Source: Pseudoxanthomonas sp. SL93 | GTDB lineage: Bacteria; Pseudomonadota; Gammaproteobacteria; Xanthomonadales; Xanthomonadaceae | Direction: 5' to 3' | DNA: 64,000 nt | NCBI RefSeq assembly: GCF_026625825.1 | Contig: NZ_CP113065.1 | Span: 558,001 to 622,000 of the forward strand | Part shown: piece after piece, positions 1-7,309 of the stretch | How the letters are laid out: every line of letters begins with the position of its first letter | How positions within the stretch are numbered: the first letter of the stretch is position 1 | Program-made: the position numbers and the translations under genes | Notes under the pieces: generated by a model | Seen by the model: the letters and a program-made list of their open reading frames with translations, nothing else | The model's database searches: none | What the model was told of the DNA's origin: nothing

Positions 1-133
1 GCCCTACGACCTGCAGGGCAGCGACGTGGTGATCATCGCCGCGGTGGCGCTGGTGATGAGCTTCCTGGCCACCCTGTACCCGGCCTGGCGCGCCGCCCGC
101 ACGCAACCGGCGGAGGCCCTGCGTTATGAGTAA
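1..133 (+). CDS. LolC/LolE-type lipoprotein-release permease, C-terminal end (partial)
   Basis: Only the last 43 codons are in the window, in the frame that begins at base 2. They encode a hydrophobic final membrane segment and then the sequence [17 protein letters not shown], typical of the end of FtsX/MacB-type permeases, and stop with TAA at 131-133. The gene overlaps the start of lolD by 8 bases, as in a lolC-lolD operon. The permease works with LolD in the inner membrane to pass outer-membrane lipoproteins to LolA. LolC and LolE cannot be told apart from this fragment. Confidence 0.85.
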   Translation, partial: PYDLQGSDVVIIAAVALVMSFLATLYPAWRAARTQPAEALRYE

Positions 134-854
134 GAACGTCAATCCCATGACCAGCGCCATGCAGACCGCCGTCATCCACGCCGAGGCATTGGGCAAGACC
201 TATGCCGAAGGCAAGCTGCGCACGCCGGTGTTCGATGGGTTGGAGCTCAACGTGCAGCCGGGCGAGACCGTCGCCATCGTCGGTGCGTCGGGTGCCGGCA
301 AGAGCACGCTGCTGCATCTGCTGGGGGGTCTGGACGCGCCTACCGCGGGCGAGGTGTACGTGGCCGGGCAGAAGATGTCGACGCTGTCCGATTCGGCGCG
401 TGGGCAGCTGCGCAACCGATCGCTGGGCTTCGTGTACCAGTTCCATCACCTGCTGCCGGAGTTCACCGCGCTCGAGAACGTCATGATGCCGGTGATGCTG
501 GGCGGCGCCGACGCCCACACCGCGTCGGGCAAGGCCAGGACGCTGCTGGAATCCGTTGGCCTGGGGCATCGTATCGGACACAAGCCCGGTGAACTGTCGG
601 GTGGCGAACGCCAGCGCGCCGCTGTCGCGCGCGCACTGGTGAACCAGCCTGCTTGCGTACTGGGCGACGAGCCCACGGGCAATCTGGACGAGAAGACCGC
701 CGCGACCGTCTTCGAACTGATGCTCGACCTCAATCGCGCACAGAAGACCAGTCTCGTGCTGGTGACCCATGACCGCCGTCTGGCCCGCCGCCTGGATCGC
801 GTGCTGGAGCTGCATGAAGGCAAGCTGCGCGAACTGGCGCCCGAGGCGGTCTGA
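126..854 (+). CDS. lolD: LolD, ATP-binding subunit of the lipoprotein-releasing ABC transporter
   Basis: A complete 242-aa ABC ATPase. Walker A is GASGAGKS at residues 53-60, followed by a Q-loop region, the signature LSGGERQ, Walker B ending in [11 protein letters not shown] and the H-loop THD. LolD powers extraction of lipoproteins from the inner membrane by LolCE. The ATG at 126 overlaps the upstream permease; the in-frame ATG at 159 (Met12) matches the usual start of LolD better and could be the real one. The gene ends about 50 bp before the first degenerate attC, so it forms the distal border of the integron. Confidence 0.96.
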   Translation: MSKNVNPMTSAMQTAVIHAEALGKTYAEGKLRTPVFDGLELNVQPGETVAIVGASGAGKSTLLHLLGGLDAPTAGEVYVAGQKMSTLSDSARGQLRNRSLGFVYQFHHLLPEFTALENVMMPVMLGGADAHTASGKARTLLESVGLGHRIGHKPGELSGGERQRAAVARALVNQPACVLGDEPTGNLDEKTAATVFELMLDLNRAQKTSLVLVTHDRRLARRLDRVLELHEGKLRELAPEAV

Positions 855-905
855 CCCGCGAGCACGTGTTGCGTGGATGCTTTGATTTGGGCGAGCCTCA
901 CCGAG

Positions 906-966
906 GTTGGCGCCTGAGTTGAGCGGCGCTGCAGGATGATGGGTTCGGATTGAGTGAATTGCGGAC
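906..966 (-). repeat. attC of cassette 58, degenerate
   Basis: The right arm still reads GGTTCGGATTGAGTGAATTG, close to the array consensus, but both core boxes are lost (GGCGCC and GCGGAC in place of GCCTAAC and GTTAGGC). This is the oldest end of the array and is probably no longer recombinogenic. Confidence 0.7.
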
Positions 967-1006
967 CGGCACGTGCTTGTCAGCCCTAAGGCCGGCCTCC
1001 GGCCAG

Positions 1007-1151
1007 CTACTCCAACTCCGACCCATACACATGCGCCTCATATACGGTGTCGCCGGCAACGCGGAGCACGCCCGCCTGTTGAAAGAATCCCGTAGCGCTC
1101 CGCCAGTAGCTCAACCCGAAGCCGAGCGGACGGATTCTCTAGTGTCTCCAC
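1007..1151 (-). pseudogene. Cassette 58: frameshifted small ORF
   Basis: On the minus strand a GTG at 1149-1151 opens a frame encoding VETLENPSARLRVELLAERYG. After one extra base near 1088 a second frame continues FFQQAGVLRVAGDTVYEAHV and ends with TAG at 1007-1009. The pieces join sensibly if one base is removed, so this looks like a cassette gene killed by a single insertion. The family is not recognised. Its position next to the most decayed attC fits an old cassette that is no longer maintained. Confidence 0.6.
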
Positions 1152-1159
1152 GGCGTGTC

Positions 1160-1220
1160 GCCTGGTGCCTGAATTGGGGCCGAGCCGCGAAGCGGATTCG
1201 GCATGAGTGAATTGTCAGGC
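1160..1220 (-). repeat. attC of cassette 57, degenerate
   Basis: The arms are recognisable, with central GAGCCGCGAAGCGGATTCGG. The left core is GCCTGGT and the right core GTCAGGC, each with substitutions in otherwise invariant positions. Confidence 0.8.
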
Positions 1221-1380
1221 CGAATCCGTACCAGAAAGAAGCGCCGGATGCAGGCAAGCCACTGGGGTCGGGTGAGCAGGGTCTGACCGACCACACGCAT
1301 GCTTGAAAACCCATCGGAAGAGCCGCTATGAAGGCGAGCGATCGCCCTGGCGCCGCAGGTCAGCGATGCCACCTTGAATG
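1221..1380 (-). ncRNA. Cassette 57: eroded copy of the ORF-less cassette family
   Basis: It aligns over its whole length with the five well-preserved ORF-less cassettes, sharing the block GTACCAGAAAG-AGCGCCGGATGCAGG next to its attC and CAGCGATGCCACCTTGAA at the other end, with many substitutions between. No convincing ORF. It is the most diverged of the six copies, in line with its distal position. Confidence 0.55.
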
Positions 1381-1438
1381 GCCAATCGCACTTTGCTCGA
1401 ACGAGCCATTCTTGCAAACCGGACAAGGAGGACTAGGC
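1381..1438 (-). repeat. Candidate divergent attC of cassette 56
   Basis: An attC is expected here. The 58 bp run from GCCAATC to GACTAGGC and hold a central perfect hairpin GCTCG-AA-CGAGC. The arms do not resemble the array consensus. Either a foreign type of attC or a heavily decayed one. Confidence 0.3.
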
Positions 1439-1783
1439 GTTGACGAGCACACTGAAGCCGCCGTAGATCATGCGCCGCGCATCGAAGGGAGGTCTCTCGT
1501 CACCTCGGTCCATTCGTGGATCTGCCATGACCTTCTTGTTCCCCTCGTCCCGGGCTGCCTTGGAGGGCCAAGAGATCCAAGCGAAGACCACAACCTCACC
1601 GGGTTCGCGCTTGACGGCGGTGTGGAAGGAGTTCACTTCGCCTTCGGGTACATCATCCCCCCAGCACTCGATGACACTGAGAGCGCCATGCTCTCTGTAG
1701 ATCGAAGCGGCCTCAACGGCAAGTTTCCGATAGGCGTCCAGGTTGGAGGCCGGTACTGCGGCGACGAATCCGTCAACGTACAT
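1433..1783 (-). CDS. Cassette 56: DUF1428 (YbaA-like) protein
   Basis: 116 aa beginning MYVDGFVAAVPASNLDAYRK and containing IYREHGALSVIECWGDDV, then VVVFAWISWPSKAARDE, and ending RRMIYGGFSVLVNA. These are the hallmark stretches of the DUF1428/YbaA family, small alpha-beta proteins of ferredoxin-like fold without an established function. Length is normal for the family. It is the only widely known housekeeping-like family at the old end of the array and remains intact although the attC sites around it have decayed. Confidence 0.85.
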   Translation of the reverse strand: MYVDGFVAAVPASNLDAYRKLAVEAASIYREHGALSVIECWGDDVPEGEVNSFHTAVKREPGEVVVFAWISWPSKAARDEGNKKVMADPRMDRGDERPPFDARRMIYGGFSVLVNA

Positions 1784-1818
1784 AGGCTTCTCGTTGGTTG
1801 ATGGTCTGGTCGGCGTGT

Positions 1819-1869
1819 GGCCTGATGCCGGAGTTAAGCCGGGGTGTGAAGCGTAATGAATTGCTAGCC
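1819..1869 (-). repeat. attC of cassette 55, degenerate and shortened
   Basis: About 51 bp with left core CCTGATG and right core GCTAGCC; the arms GGAGTTAAGCC and GAAGCGTAATGAATTG remain, but the central GC hairpin is lost. Confidence 0.7.
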
Positions 1870-2262
1870 CGCGTGCAGCTTGAAGTTATACGGCGCGCAG
1901 TTTGAGATCGCATCACTTACCGCAGCGCGGACGCTTGGGTTGCTGATTGAGATGCGGACGGGAATGCCCAGGAGTTTCGCGCGAAGCTGCGCCAAGAAGC
2001 TAGGCGAGGCCTTGAAGCTCACGTAGCTCAAGAATGGACCCCACAGTTCACTGGCCAATTTTGGATCCTCCGAAGAAGCGAGGACAAGATCGGTGACCAC
2101 CGATCCGGCAGGAAGTGGCGCCGAAGAGTGCCATTGGCTGGGGTTGCCAATGGCAAGAATCAGTTTGCCCGCGCCATCCGGCCGCCAAGCAATGAAATTG
2201 TCCAATGCCTCGGTATGGCTACCGGAGGAGTGGGTGGAGGATTCTTGGCTAATGATGATCAT
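1864..2262 (-). CDS. Cassette 55: unknown protein, 132 aa
   Basis: Starts at the ATG at 2260-2262 (MIIISQESSTHSSG); upstream codons in the same frame are attC sequence and unlikely to be translated. The protein is mixed alpha-beta in appearance with no signal peptide or membrane segment. The stop TAG lies in the degenerate attC core. No family recognised. Confidence 0.6.
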   Translation of the reverse strand: MIIISQESSTHSSGSHTEALDNFIAWRPDGAGKLILAIGNPSQWHSSAPLPAGSVVTDLVLASSEDPKLASELWGPFLSYVSFKASPSFLAQLRAKLLGIPVRISISNPSVRAAVSDAISNCAPYNFKLHAG

Positions 2263-2272
2263 GGGCAACCGG

Positions 2273-2331
2273 GCTAACGCCTGAACTAAGCCAACCCGCA
2301 AAGCGGGTTCGGCTTGAATGAATTGTTAGCC
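2273..2331 (-). repeat. attC of cassette 54
   Basis: First well-preserved site from the distal end. It has GCTAACG and GTTAGCC cores and an A in the central loop (CCCGCAAAGCGGG). Confidence 0.93.
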
Positions 2332-2724
2332 CGCAGGCGCATGCTCGCAACCCTTGCGGACGGTGATGGCGTAATCCCGCTGCGGAATACCCACGACAAC
2401 GAACTCGAGAAGCACGGGCCCCGTCCATGCAAGGGCAGGTTGGCCGTTGGGAAGTGCCACAGGCTCGGTGTTGTAGCAGAGAGCGAGAGCGGAGGGCGTG
2501 GCAAGAACTGCCGGGGCACGATCACTGACGATCATCGTGGCGGTCTCATTGGCCACGTAACGTACATGGAGAGCATTGCCAGTCCAACGGGCAACCGGCT
2601 GACCGATACTCTCCGGATAGTCGTCCCATGGCCTGGGTTCGCGTTCTACATGCAGCTGAACATCAGCCGCTGCACACGTGCCGGAGCTCAACGTCAAAGC
2701 TAAAAGAATCAAGAGAGTTCTCAT
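2326..2724 (-). CDS. Cassette 54: exported protein of unknown function
   Basis: 132 aa from ATG 2722-2724. The first 20 residues (MRTLLILLALTLSSGTCAAA) form a signal peptide with a likely cleavage after AAA. The mature part is about 110 aa with two cysteines and many beta-prone stretches. The TAA stop is supplied by the attC core. Not recognised; probably periplasmic. Confidence 0.65.
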   Translation of the reverse strand: MRTLLILLALTLSSGTCAAADVQLHVEREPRPWDDYPESIGQPVARWTGNALHVRYVANETATMIVSDRAPAVLATPSALALCYNTEPVALPNGQPALAWTGPVLLEFVVVGIPQRDYAITVRKGCEHAPAG

Positions 2725-2728
2725 GCGG

Positions 2729-2787
2729 GCTGACACCTGGATTAAGCCGATCCGCGAAGCGGGTTGGGCTTGAATGAATTGTTAGGC
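2729..2787 (-). repeat. attC of cassette 53
   Basis: Left core GCTGACA has one substitution (TAAC to TGAC), so recombination at this end may be reduced; right core GTTAGGC is intact. Confidence 0.9.
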
Positions 2788-3054
2788 CCCGGCCTGCGAC
2801 TGCCAGAACCCGAGCCACTCCTGCGGCTCAGGATACTTTGCCCGAACAGACAAGCGAATCGGGCGCGGCTGGCGGGACCACCATCTATCGAAGCTCTCCC
2901 TGTATGCCTCGCCCATGCCCATGCGCCAACCAGAAGACCTACGAGGAAGATTGGGGAATTTGATCCACGGTGGACACATGACGCCATCAGCGTCGAAGTC
3001 CGGGACTGGCGGATCTGGCCAAGGGCCTACTTTGATGCTCTTGTCATGGCTCAT
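2782..3054 (-). CDS. Cassette 53: unknown protein, 90 aa
   Basis: ATG at 3052-3054. Small soluble protein rich in Pro, Trp and Arg (for example CPPWIKFPNLPRRSSGWRMG and SFDRWWSRQP), ending in EPQEWLGFWQSQAGA. The TAA stop is inside the attC core. No function can be given. Confidence 0.6.
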   Translation of the reverse strand: MSHDKSIKVGPWPDPPVPDFDADGVMCPPWIKFPNLPRRSSGWRMGMGEAYRESFDRWWSRQPRPIRLSVRAKYPEPQEWLGFWQSQAGA

Positions 3055-3059
3055 ACGGG

Positions 3060-3119
3060 GCCTAACACCGGAATTAAGCCGACCCGCGAAGCGGGTTCGG
3101 CTTGAATGAATTGTTAGGG
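3060..3119 (-). repeat. attC of cassette 52
   Basis: 60 bp; arm variant ACACCGGAATT; right core GTTAGGG. Confidence 0.96.
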
Positions 3120-3371
3120 CCCGTGTCTATCACTTGGGCCGGCCCTCACGCCCTTTGCGAGCCCCCAGCCTACCCAGCAGGAGACAGCTGCGGGGATTAC
3201 AACAAACACAACAATCAGAACCAACGGAGGTGCGTCAGGAGGTAGAAGCCAGAGAGCAATACCGCGGCCGCCCTGATACTTGACGTACTGGCGCCACGAC
3301 CACATGCCCGCGCACAGTGCCACGACTGCCGAGAAGCCTAGCTTTAACCAGATGTCGGAGTGTCTTGTCAC
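3114..3371 (-). CDS. Cassette 52: small membrane protein, two TM segments
   Basis: 85 aa, best start GTG at 3369-3371. Hydrophobic segments near residues 7-23 and 48-72, with a short basic linker (RQYVKYQGGRG) and a hydrophilic tail. TAA supplied by attC. No family recognised. Confidence 0.55.
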   Translation of the reverse strand: MTRHSDIWLKLGFSAVVALCAGMWSWRQYVKYQGGRGIALWLLPPDAPPLVLIVVFVVIPAAVSCWVGWGLAKGVRAGPSDRHGP

Positions 3372-3374
3372 GGG

Positions 3375-3434
3375 GCCTAACACCTGAATTAAGCCGACCC
3401 GCGAAGCGGGTTCGGCTTGAATGAATTGTTAGGC
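3375..3434 (-). repeat. attC of cassette 51
   Basis: Canonical 60-bp site, GCCTAAC...GTTAGGC, with the most common arm and loop sequence of the array. Confidence 0.97.
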
Positions 3435-3809
3435 CCCGCCCGTGGCGGGACCGAATGCATCTGGGTTGGCCGCTACGTACTTGTATAGCAAGTCAGTCAG
3501 ATCGTCTGGGTAAGCATAGAACTCAGAGTCGAGGTCATCCAACAGGCCAGGAGCCGCGGAGGCGGCACGACGGACTATATCCGCGCAGGTGACCGCTCCG
3601 ATTGTCTGCAGCGCTTCTGGTGCGAATGCGACCAAGGCAGGGTCTTCGTTCTCGAAGAAGCTCTCGAAGCCGCCACCATTGACTTGGCTCTCAAGCGCCC
3701 AGACAGCTGAGAAAATCTGCTGCTGCGCTGTTTTGGCTGCGAAATCAACACGACCGTAAGCTGTGCGGTCACTTTCGGAGAGTTCGATGAGGAAGTCGTT
3801 CTTGTCCAT
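3429..3809 (-). CDS. Cassette 51: DUF4375 (DMP19-like) protein
   Basis: 126 aa from ATG 3807-3809. The core WALESQVNGGGFESFFENED matches the DUF4375/DMP19 pattern (a family with members that mimic DNA, function mostly unknown), followed by EALQTIGAVTCADIVRRA and an acidic C-terminal stretch. It is a diverged paralogue of cassette 45 (same length, about two thirds identical by eye), so two versions of one gene are kept in the array. The stop is the attC TAA. Confidence 0.8.
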   Translation of the reverse strand: MDKNDFLIELSESDRTAYGRVDFAAKTAQQQIFSAVWALESQVNGGGFESFFENEDPALVAFAPEALQTIGAVTCADIVRRAASAAPGLLDDLDSEFYAYPDDLTDLLYKYVAANPDAFGPATGGA

Positions 3810-3829
3810 GCTACGCAGTTCCTTGCGGG

Positions 3830-3889
3830 GCCTAACACCTGAATTAAGCCGAGCCGCGAAGCGGCTTCGGCTTGAATGAATTGTTAGGC
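3830..3889 (-). repeat. attC of cassette 50
   Basis: Uncommon central hairpin GAGCCGCGAAGCGGCTTCGG: both sides of the stem are changed together compared with the consensus GACCCGCGAAGCGGGTTCGG. Confidence 0.96.
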
Positions 3890-4213
3890 CGCGTCGCCAT
3901 CTGCCGCGCCCTTGTGAGGATAGTAGACCAGAGCGGCCCCCGAACTCAGAGCTTCTTCATAGAAGCCAGCGAATCCCCGATAGAGGTCCGTGTTTAGGAC
4001 GTCAATCTGGAGCTTGCCGCCGCGCATGTTTTCAATATTTGTAAAGCCGTATCGGCCACACTCGTCCAGCGCTGCCTTGAAGTCGTAGGCCTCAGATTGC
4101 TGCCTAAGGAAGAGCATGCATTTGTGAGTGGCGCCAACGTCGGGGTGGCTCCAGGTGTACTTGGAATCACCGGAAAAGCGACCTTGGAACCCGTAGATCA
4201 TTACAACTGTCAT
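3884..4213 (-). CDS. Cassette 50: unknown protein, first copy
   Basis: 109 aa from ATG 4211-4213 (MTVVMIYGFQGRFSGDSKYT). Soluble, aromatic-rich, mixed alpha-beta. It is nearly identical to cassette 33 (a Gln/Lys change in the middle), but the two copies have different attC sites. The leader between crossover point and ATG is about 10 nt, with no room for a separate ribosome-binding site. TAA from attC. Not recognised. Confidence 0.65.
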   Translation of the reverse strand: MTVVMIYGFQGRFSGDSKYTWSHPDVGATHKCMLFLRQQSEAYDFKAALDECGRYGFTNIENMRGGKLQIDVLNTDLYRGFAGFYEEALSSGAALVYYPHKGAADGDAA

Positions 4214-4218
4214 CAGCG

Positions 4219-4278
4219 GCCTAACACCTGAATTAAGCCGACCCGCGAAGCGGGTTCGGCTTGAATGAATTGTTAGCT
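4219..4278 (-). repeat. attC of cassette 49
   Basis: Canonical arms; right core GTTAGCT. Confidence 0.96.
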
Positions 4279-4623
4279 GCCACCGACGTACTCATACACG
4301 CGGAGCGGCAGGTAACGATAAGACGACATTGCGAACTCATGAATCTCGTGCGCCACCCGAACTGGAAGACCGCACCCTAGGCAACAGAAGTCAGTGTAAT
4401 CCGTCTCCCACGGCACTGCCGGGCCGGACGCGGCATCCAATGCCGCATGGATGTTTGACGTAAAGGACTCGGGGTTCTTGCGGCCAAGCTCGAACCGAGT
4501 GGAAGTGCCGCACGCGGCGCAACGGTATGCAGCTGGGTGGCCAAAGACAGGCCGCCCAGTGAACCGGTCTTGCGAGAGGTTCATCAGCCGTGCACCTGGC
4601 TCCGTTGCAACTACATCTTCCAT
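4273..4623 (-). CDS. Cassette 49: putative zinc-binding protein
   Basis: 116 aa from ATG 4621-4623. Two cysteine knuckles, RCAACGTST and DFCCLGCGLPV, are spaced as in a treble-clef or zinc-ribbon fold. The C-terminus (SSYRYLPLRVYEYV) is basic and aromatic. TAA from attC. Zinc binding is inferred from the Cys pairs only. Confidence 0.6.
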   Translation of the reverse strand: MEDVVATEPGARLMNLSQDRFTGRPVFGHPAAYRCAACGTSTRFELGRKNPESFTSNIHAALDAASGPAVPWETDYTDFCCLGCGLPVRVAHEIHEFAMSSYRYLPLRVYEYVGGS

Positions 4624-4627
4624 GGCA

Positions 4628-4686
4628 GCTAACACCTGAATTAAGCCGACCCGCGAAGCGGGTTCGGCTTGAATGAATTGTTAGCC
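4628..4686 (-). repeat. attC of cassette 48
   Basis: 59 bp, left core AGCTAAC, right core GTTAGCC. Confidence 0.95.
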
Positions 4687-4688
4687 CC

Positions 4689-5156
4689 CTACCGCACGCG
4701 GGTGAAGTACTCGCGTATATGCAGATCGGGCGTCTTTGGGCTATTTGATCCTACATACGCCCACATCGAATCAGAGTTGACGAAGAAGTATGTTTTAACG
4801 CTACTCTCACCTGTGAAAGCCTCAGGTGTCTCTATAACCACCATGCGCTCGCTGCAGAACAAGACCTTGTACGGATTTCGCTCTTCAAAGCCCGCGAACG
4901 GTCTGAGCTCACCTTTAACAGTTACCTGAGTATCTGGCATACGCAAGTGAAGCTGCTTGTCCGTGAACTCTAGCGTCATCTTTCCCATCAGGCTTGCAAG
5001 GAAGCGCTCTTGGCGCTCCTCAAGCCTGGCATTTGCACGATTAAACGACATCGTTGCGGTTGCGTCGGACTGCCAAGTACCAATGAGGGGGAGATCACAA
5101 GCCAGCAGTGTGGGTGAAAAGCCTAGTGCTGTAAGAAGCAAAGTGATCTTCATCAT
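4689..5156 (-). CDS. Cassette 48: putative lipoprotein, 155 aa
   Basis: ATG 5154-5156. The N-terminus MMKITLLLTALGFSPTLLAC is a signal peptide ending in a lipobox-like LLAC, after which the mature protein begins CDLPLIGTWQSDATATM; the GTWxSD start and beta-rich body recall lipocalin-like or META-type envelope proteins, but this is a guess. It uses its own TAG just before the attC. Confidence 0.6.
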   Translation of the reverse strand: MMKITLLLTALGFSPTLLACDLPLIGTWQSDATATMSFNRANARLEERQERFLASLMGKMTLEFTDKQLHLRMPDTQVTVKGELRPFAGFEERNPYKVLFCSERMVVIETPEAFTGESSVKTYFFVNSDSMWAYVGSNSPKTPDLHIREYFTRVR

Positions 5157-5159
5157 GGG

Positions 5160-5219
5160 GGCTAACACCGGAATTAAGCCGACCCGCGAAGCGGGTTCGG
5201 CTTGAATGAATTGTTAGGC
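5160..5219 (-). repeat. attC of cassette 47
   Basis: ACACCGGAATT arm variant, identical in the second copy of this cassette (9939-9998). Confidence 0.96.
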
Positions 5220-5252
5220 CGCGCCAGATGGAGTCGCAGCACTAACGTGGTT

Positions 5253-5573
5253 TTACTTGTCATGGTGATCGCCATTTGTCTGAGATTGATCGTCAGCTCG
5301 TCTGCGCAGACCCTGCTCAAGTATCGGTTTAATGGCGATCCATGTGTGGGCGTAGTGGCCGCGTGGTCCCCGATTTTGCAGATGCTGAGGCTGCAGCGGG
5401 GTGTCGGAATAGATAAGCCAGTAGAGAAGAGGGCCGGCAACAGGGACTAAGAGCAGAAGGATGCGCCAAGCTTTATCGAGCGGAGTGCGGCTGCTCCGGA
5501 CGACGCCGATTATCAGCGTCATGCTGATCGTGATTGAAGCGACCAGTAACGCGATGAGAGCGAGTCTAGTCAT
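5253..5573 (-). CDS. Cassette 47: membrane protein with PLDc_N-like segment, first copy
   Basis: 106 aa from ATG 5571-5573. A first TM segment at residues 4-24 is followed by TPLDKAWRILLLLVPVAGPLLYWLIY, which resembles the N-terminal membrane hairpin of phospholipase-D-type synthases (PLDc_N), and a polar, Gln/Arg-rich tail. The cassette, including 33 bp between stop and attC and the attC itself, appears identical to cassette 36. Confidence 0.6.
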   Translation of the reverse strand: MTRLALIALLVASITISMTLIIGVVRSSRTPLDKAWRILLLLVPVAGPLLYWLIYSDTPLQPQHLQNRGPRGHYAHTWIAIKPILEQGLRRRADDQSQTNGDHHDK

Positions 5574-5607
5574 TGTGCGCCTCCGAGCTCATGGAATTGC
5601 TTTAGCG

Positions 5608-5667
5608 GCCTAACACCTGAATTAAGCCGACCCGCGAAGCGGGTTCGGCTTGAATGAATTGTTAGGC
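5608..5667 (-). repeat. attC of cassette 46 (ORF-less)
   Basis: Canonical 60-bp site closing the ORF-less cassette on its right. Confidence 0.97.
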
Positions 5668-5839
5668 CAAAGTTGTACCAGAAAGAGGCGCCGGATGCAG
5701 GCGAGCCGCTGGGGTGGGGTGCGCGGTGTCTGACCGATGAGGCGCTGGCCTGGGAATCCATCCGAAGAGCGAGCGGAAGGGCGAACTACGGCGTCGTTGC
5801 CGCAGGCCAGCGATGCCACTCTGAAGCGCCAACCCAAGG
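5668..5839 (-). ncRNA. Cassette 46: ORF-less conserved cassette, candidate small RNA
   Basis: 172 bp without a credible gene. The part nearest its attC (GTTGTACCAGAAAGAGGCGC, then CGGATGCAGGCGAGCC) is almost invariant among the copies. The only long frame lacks an ATG, runs into the attC, and does not show third-codon-position bias when copies are compared. An integron-encoded small RNA, sRNA-Xcc1, is known in Xanthomonas campestris; whether this is the same family needs alignment. Confidence 0.6.
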
Positions 5840-5899
5840 GCCTAACACCGGAATTAAGCCGACCCGCGAAGCGGGTTCGGCTTGAATGAATTGTTAGGC
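5840..5899 (-). repeat. attC of cassette 45
   Basis: ACACCGGAATT arm variant. Confidence 0.96.
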
Positions 5900-6274
5900 C
5901 CCGCCCGATACCGGGCCGAAAGTCGCTGGATTTGCATAAACGTACTTGTAAAGCAGGTCAGTCAGATCGTCTGGGTAGTCGTAGAACTCGGCGTCCAACT
6001 CGTCCAGTGAACCGGAGCCAGCAGAAATGGCGCGATCTACTATGCCCGCGCAGTTTACTGCGCCGATCGCTCGCAGTGCCTCTGGGGTGAAGGCCACGAG
6101 TAAAGGATCCTCATACTCGAAGAAGCTCTCGAAGCCGCCACTATTGACTTGGCTCTCAATGGACCAAATTGCCGAGAAGACCTGCTGGTGTTGTGACTGT
6201 GCCGAGAAATCAACCCGGCCATAGTCGGTGCGATCACTCTCGGACAATTGGATGAGGATATTGTTCTTGTCCAT
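5894..6274 (-). CDS. Cassette 45: DUF4375 (DMP19-like) protein
   Basis: 126 aa from ATG 6272-6274, with the family core WSIESQVNSGGFESFFEYED and the shared ending DDLTDLLYKYV. It is the diverged partner of cassette 51; conserved residues cluster in the core and the C-terminus, which argues that both are functional proteins under selection. TAA from attC. Confidence 0.8.
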   Translation of the reverse strand: MDKNNILIQLSESDRTDYGRVDFSAQSQHQQVFSAIWSIESQVNSGGFESFFEYEDPLLVAFTPEALRAIGAVNCAGIVDRAISAGSGSLDELDAEFYDYPDDLTDLLYKYVYANPATFGPVSGGA

Positions 6275-6293
6275 GCGACAACCTCTTTGCGGG

Positions 6294-6353
6294 GCCTAAC
6301 ACCCGAATTAAGCCGACCCGCGAAGCGGGTTCGGCTTGAATGAATTGTTAGGC
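6294..6353 (-). repeat. attC of cassette 44
   Basis: ACACCCGAATT arm variant. Confidence 0.96.
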
Positions 6354-6725
6354 CCAAGCCCGGAAACCGGCAGTGTTGTACTCATTGCTCTTGGATCGTG
6401 CGGAGAACGTGTCTGGGCTGCCAAGATCATAGCCCCCTTTGAGAACGAAGCCGCCGTACCCACTTGGGTGGGGCTTTGCCAGTCTTGCTTGGACTTGTAC
6501 AAGTGCTCGACCTGGAGCATGAGTGGTTCTGAAGATCGCGCGGACGGTCCATGCAGCATTGGAACCGAATACAGGCGACTCCTCGCCCCGAGCAAAGGCA
6601 TGAGCGGAATAGGTGCTCTCGACGCCAAGCTCCGCAGATGCCCGGACGATCTCCGGGGTTACTGCTGCCGTCAAGAGCGCCTGTAGGTCGGAGCTGCTTG
6701 GGATGAACTCGTCGGACACTGTCAT
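6348..6725 (-). CDS. Cassette 44: unknown protein, 125 aa
   Basis: ATG 6723-6725 (MTVSDEFIPSSSDLQALLTA); an attC-derived GTG is open upstream in the same frame but the ATG is the more likely start. Soluble; a helical first half, then a beta-rich half with a Gly-rich stretch (SGYGGFVLKGGYDLGS). TAA from attC. Not recognised. Confidence 0.6.
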   Translation of the reverse strand: MTVSDEFIPSSSDLQALLTAAVTPEIVRASAELGVESTYSAHAFARGEESPVFGSNAAWTVRAIFRTTHAPGRALVQVQARLAKPHPSGYGGFVLKGGYDLGSPDTFSARSKSNEYNTAGFRAWA

Positions 6726-6728
6726 TGG

Positions 6729-6788
6729 GCCTAACACCGGAATTAAGCCGACCCGCGAAGCGGGTTCGGCTTGAATGATTTGTTAGGC
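6729..6788 (-). repeat. attC of cassette 43
   Basis: The right arm carries GAATGATTTG in place of GAATGAATTG; cores intact. Confidence 0.95.
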
Positions 6789-7304
6789 TTCACTCTCGTC
6801 GAAGTGGCCACACAACTCAAGAAACTGGTGATGCCTGTTGTGACCAATGCCGTCTCTCTGGTCAGCAGCAAGCTCGTGCTCCGCGGATCGTGGAAAGGAA
6901 AAGAAGGGGCGGCTCTTCGAATTTTGGAACGCAATGTCAAGGGCTTGCCCGGTAATCTCTGGAAAACCGGGAATGGTGTTGGCCAATACACCCGAGGCTT
7001 TGGTCCCTTGAGCCATCTCGTTGCTGTAGTTCTCTAAGTAGAAGTCGTGAGTTGCTTTTGATACCTCAGCCCACACGCCCCAAGCAAACTCGCCCTCTCG
7101 ATGGGTGAAGGGAATACTTAGAAGACCACGAATGAAGAAGCGACTCTCATCAAGCGAGCACAGGTCCGTGTTGGAACGAGTCCGGCGGTACTTGTCCAAA
7201 TAGGACAAGTCAAAAACCTCGTCCGGGAGTTTGAAGCCCCAGTCCGTCGGCAGTCCCTCGTGAGTCTTGCCGCAACTAGAGCAAACGTACCTGTGATCTG
7301 TCAT
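6783..7304 (-). CDS. Cassette 43: DUF2199 protein
   Basis: 173 aa, the longest cassette product, ATG 7302-7304. It opens with a zinc-knuckle-like CSSCGKTHEGLP, followed by FFIRGLLSIPFTHREGEFAWGVWAEVS and the late block AEHELAADQRDGI. All three are diagnostic of DUF2199, a family of unknown function often found in small mobile or accessory genes. Length is normal. TAA from attC. Confidence 0.85.
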   Translation of the reverse strand: MTDHRYVCSSCGKTHEGLPTDWGFKLPDEVFDLSYLDKYRRTRSNTDLCSLDESRFFIRGLLSIPFTHREGEFAWGVWAEVSKATHDFYLENYSNEMAQGTKASGVLANTIPGFPEITGQALDIAFQNSKSRPFFSFPRSAEHELAADQRDGIGHNRHHQFLELCGHFDESEA

Positions 7305-7309
7305 GTGAT

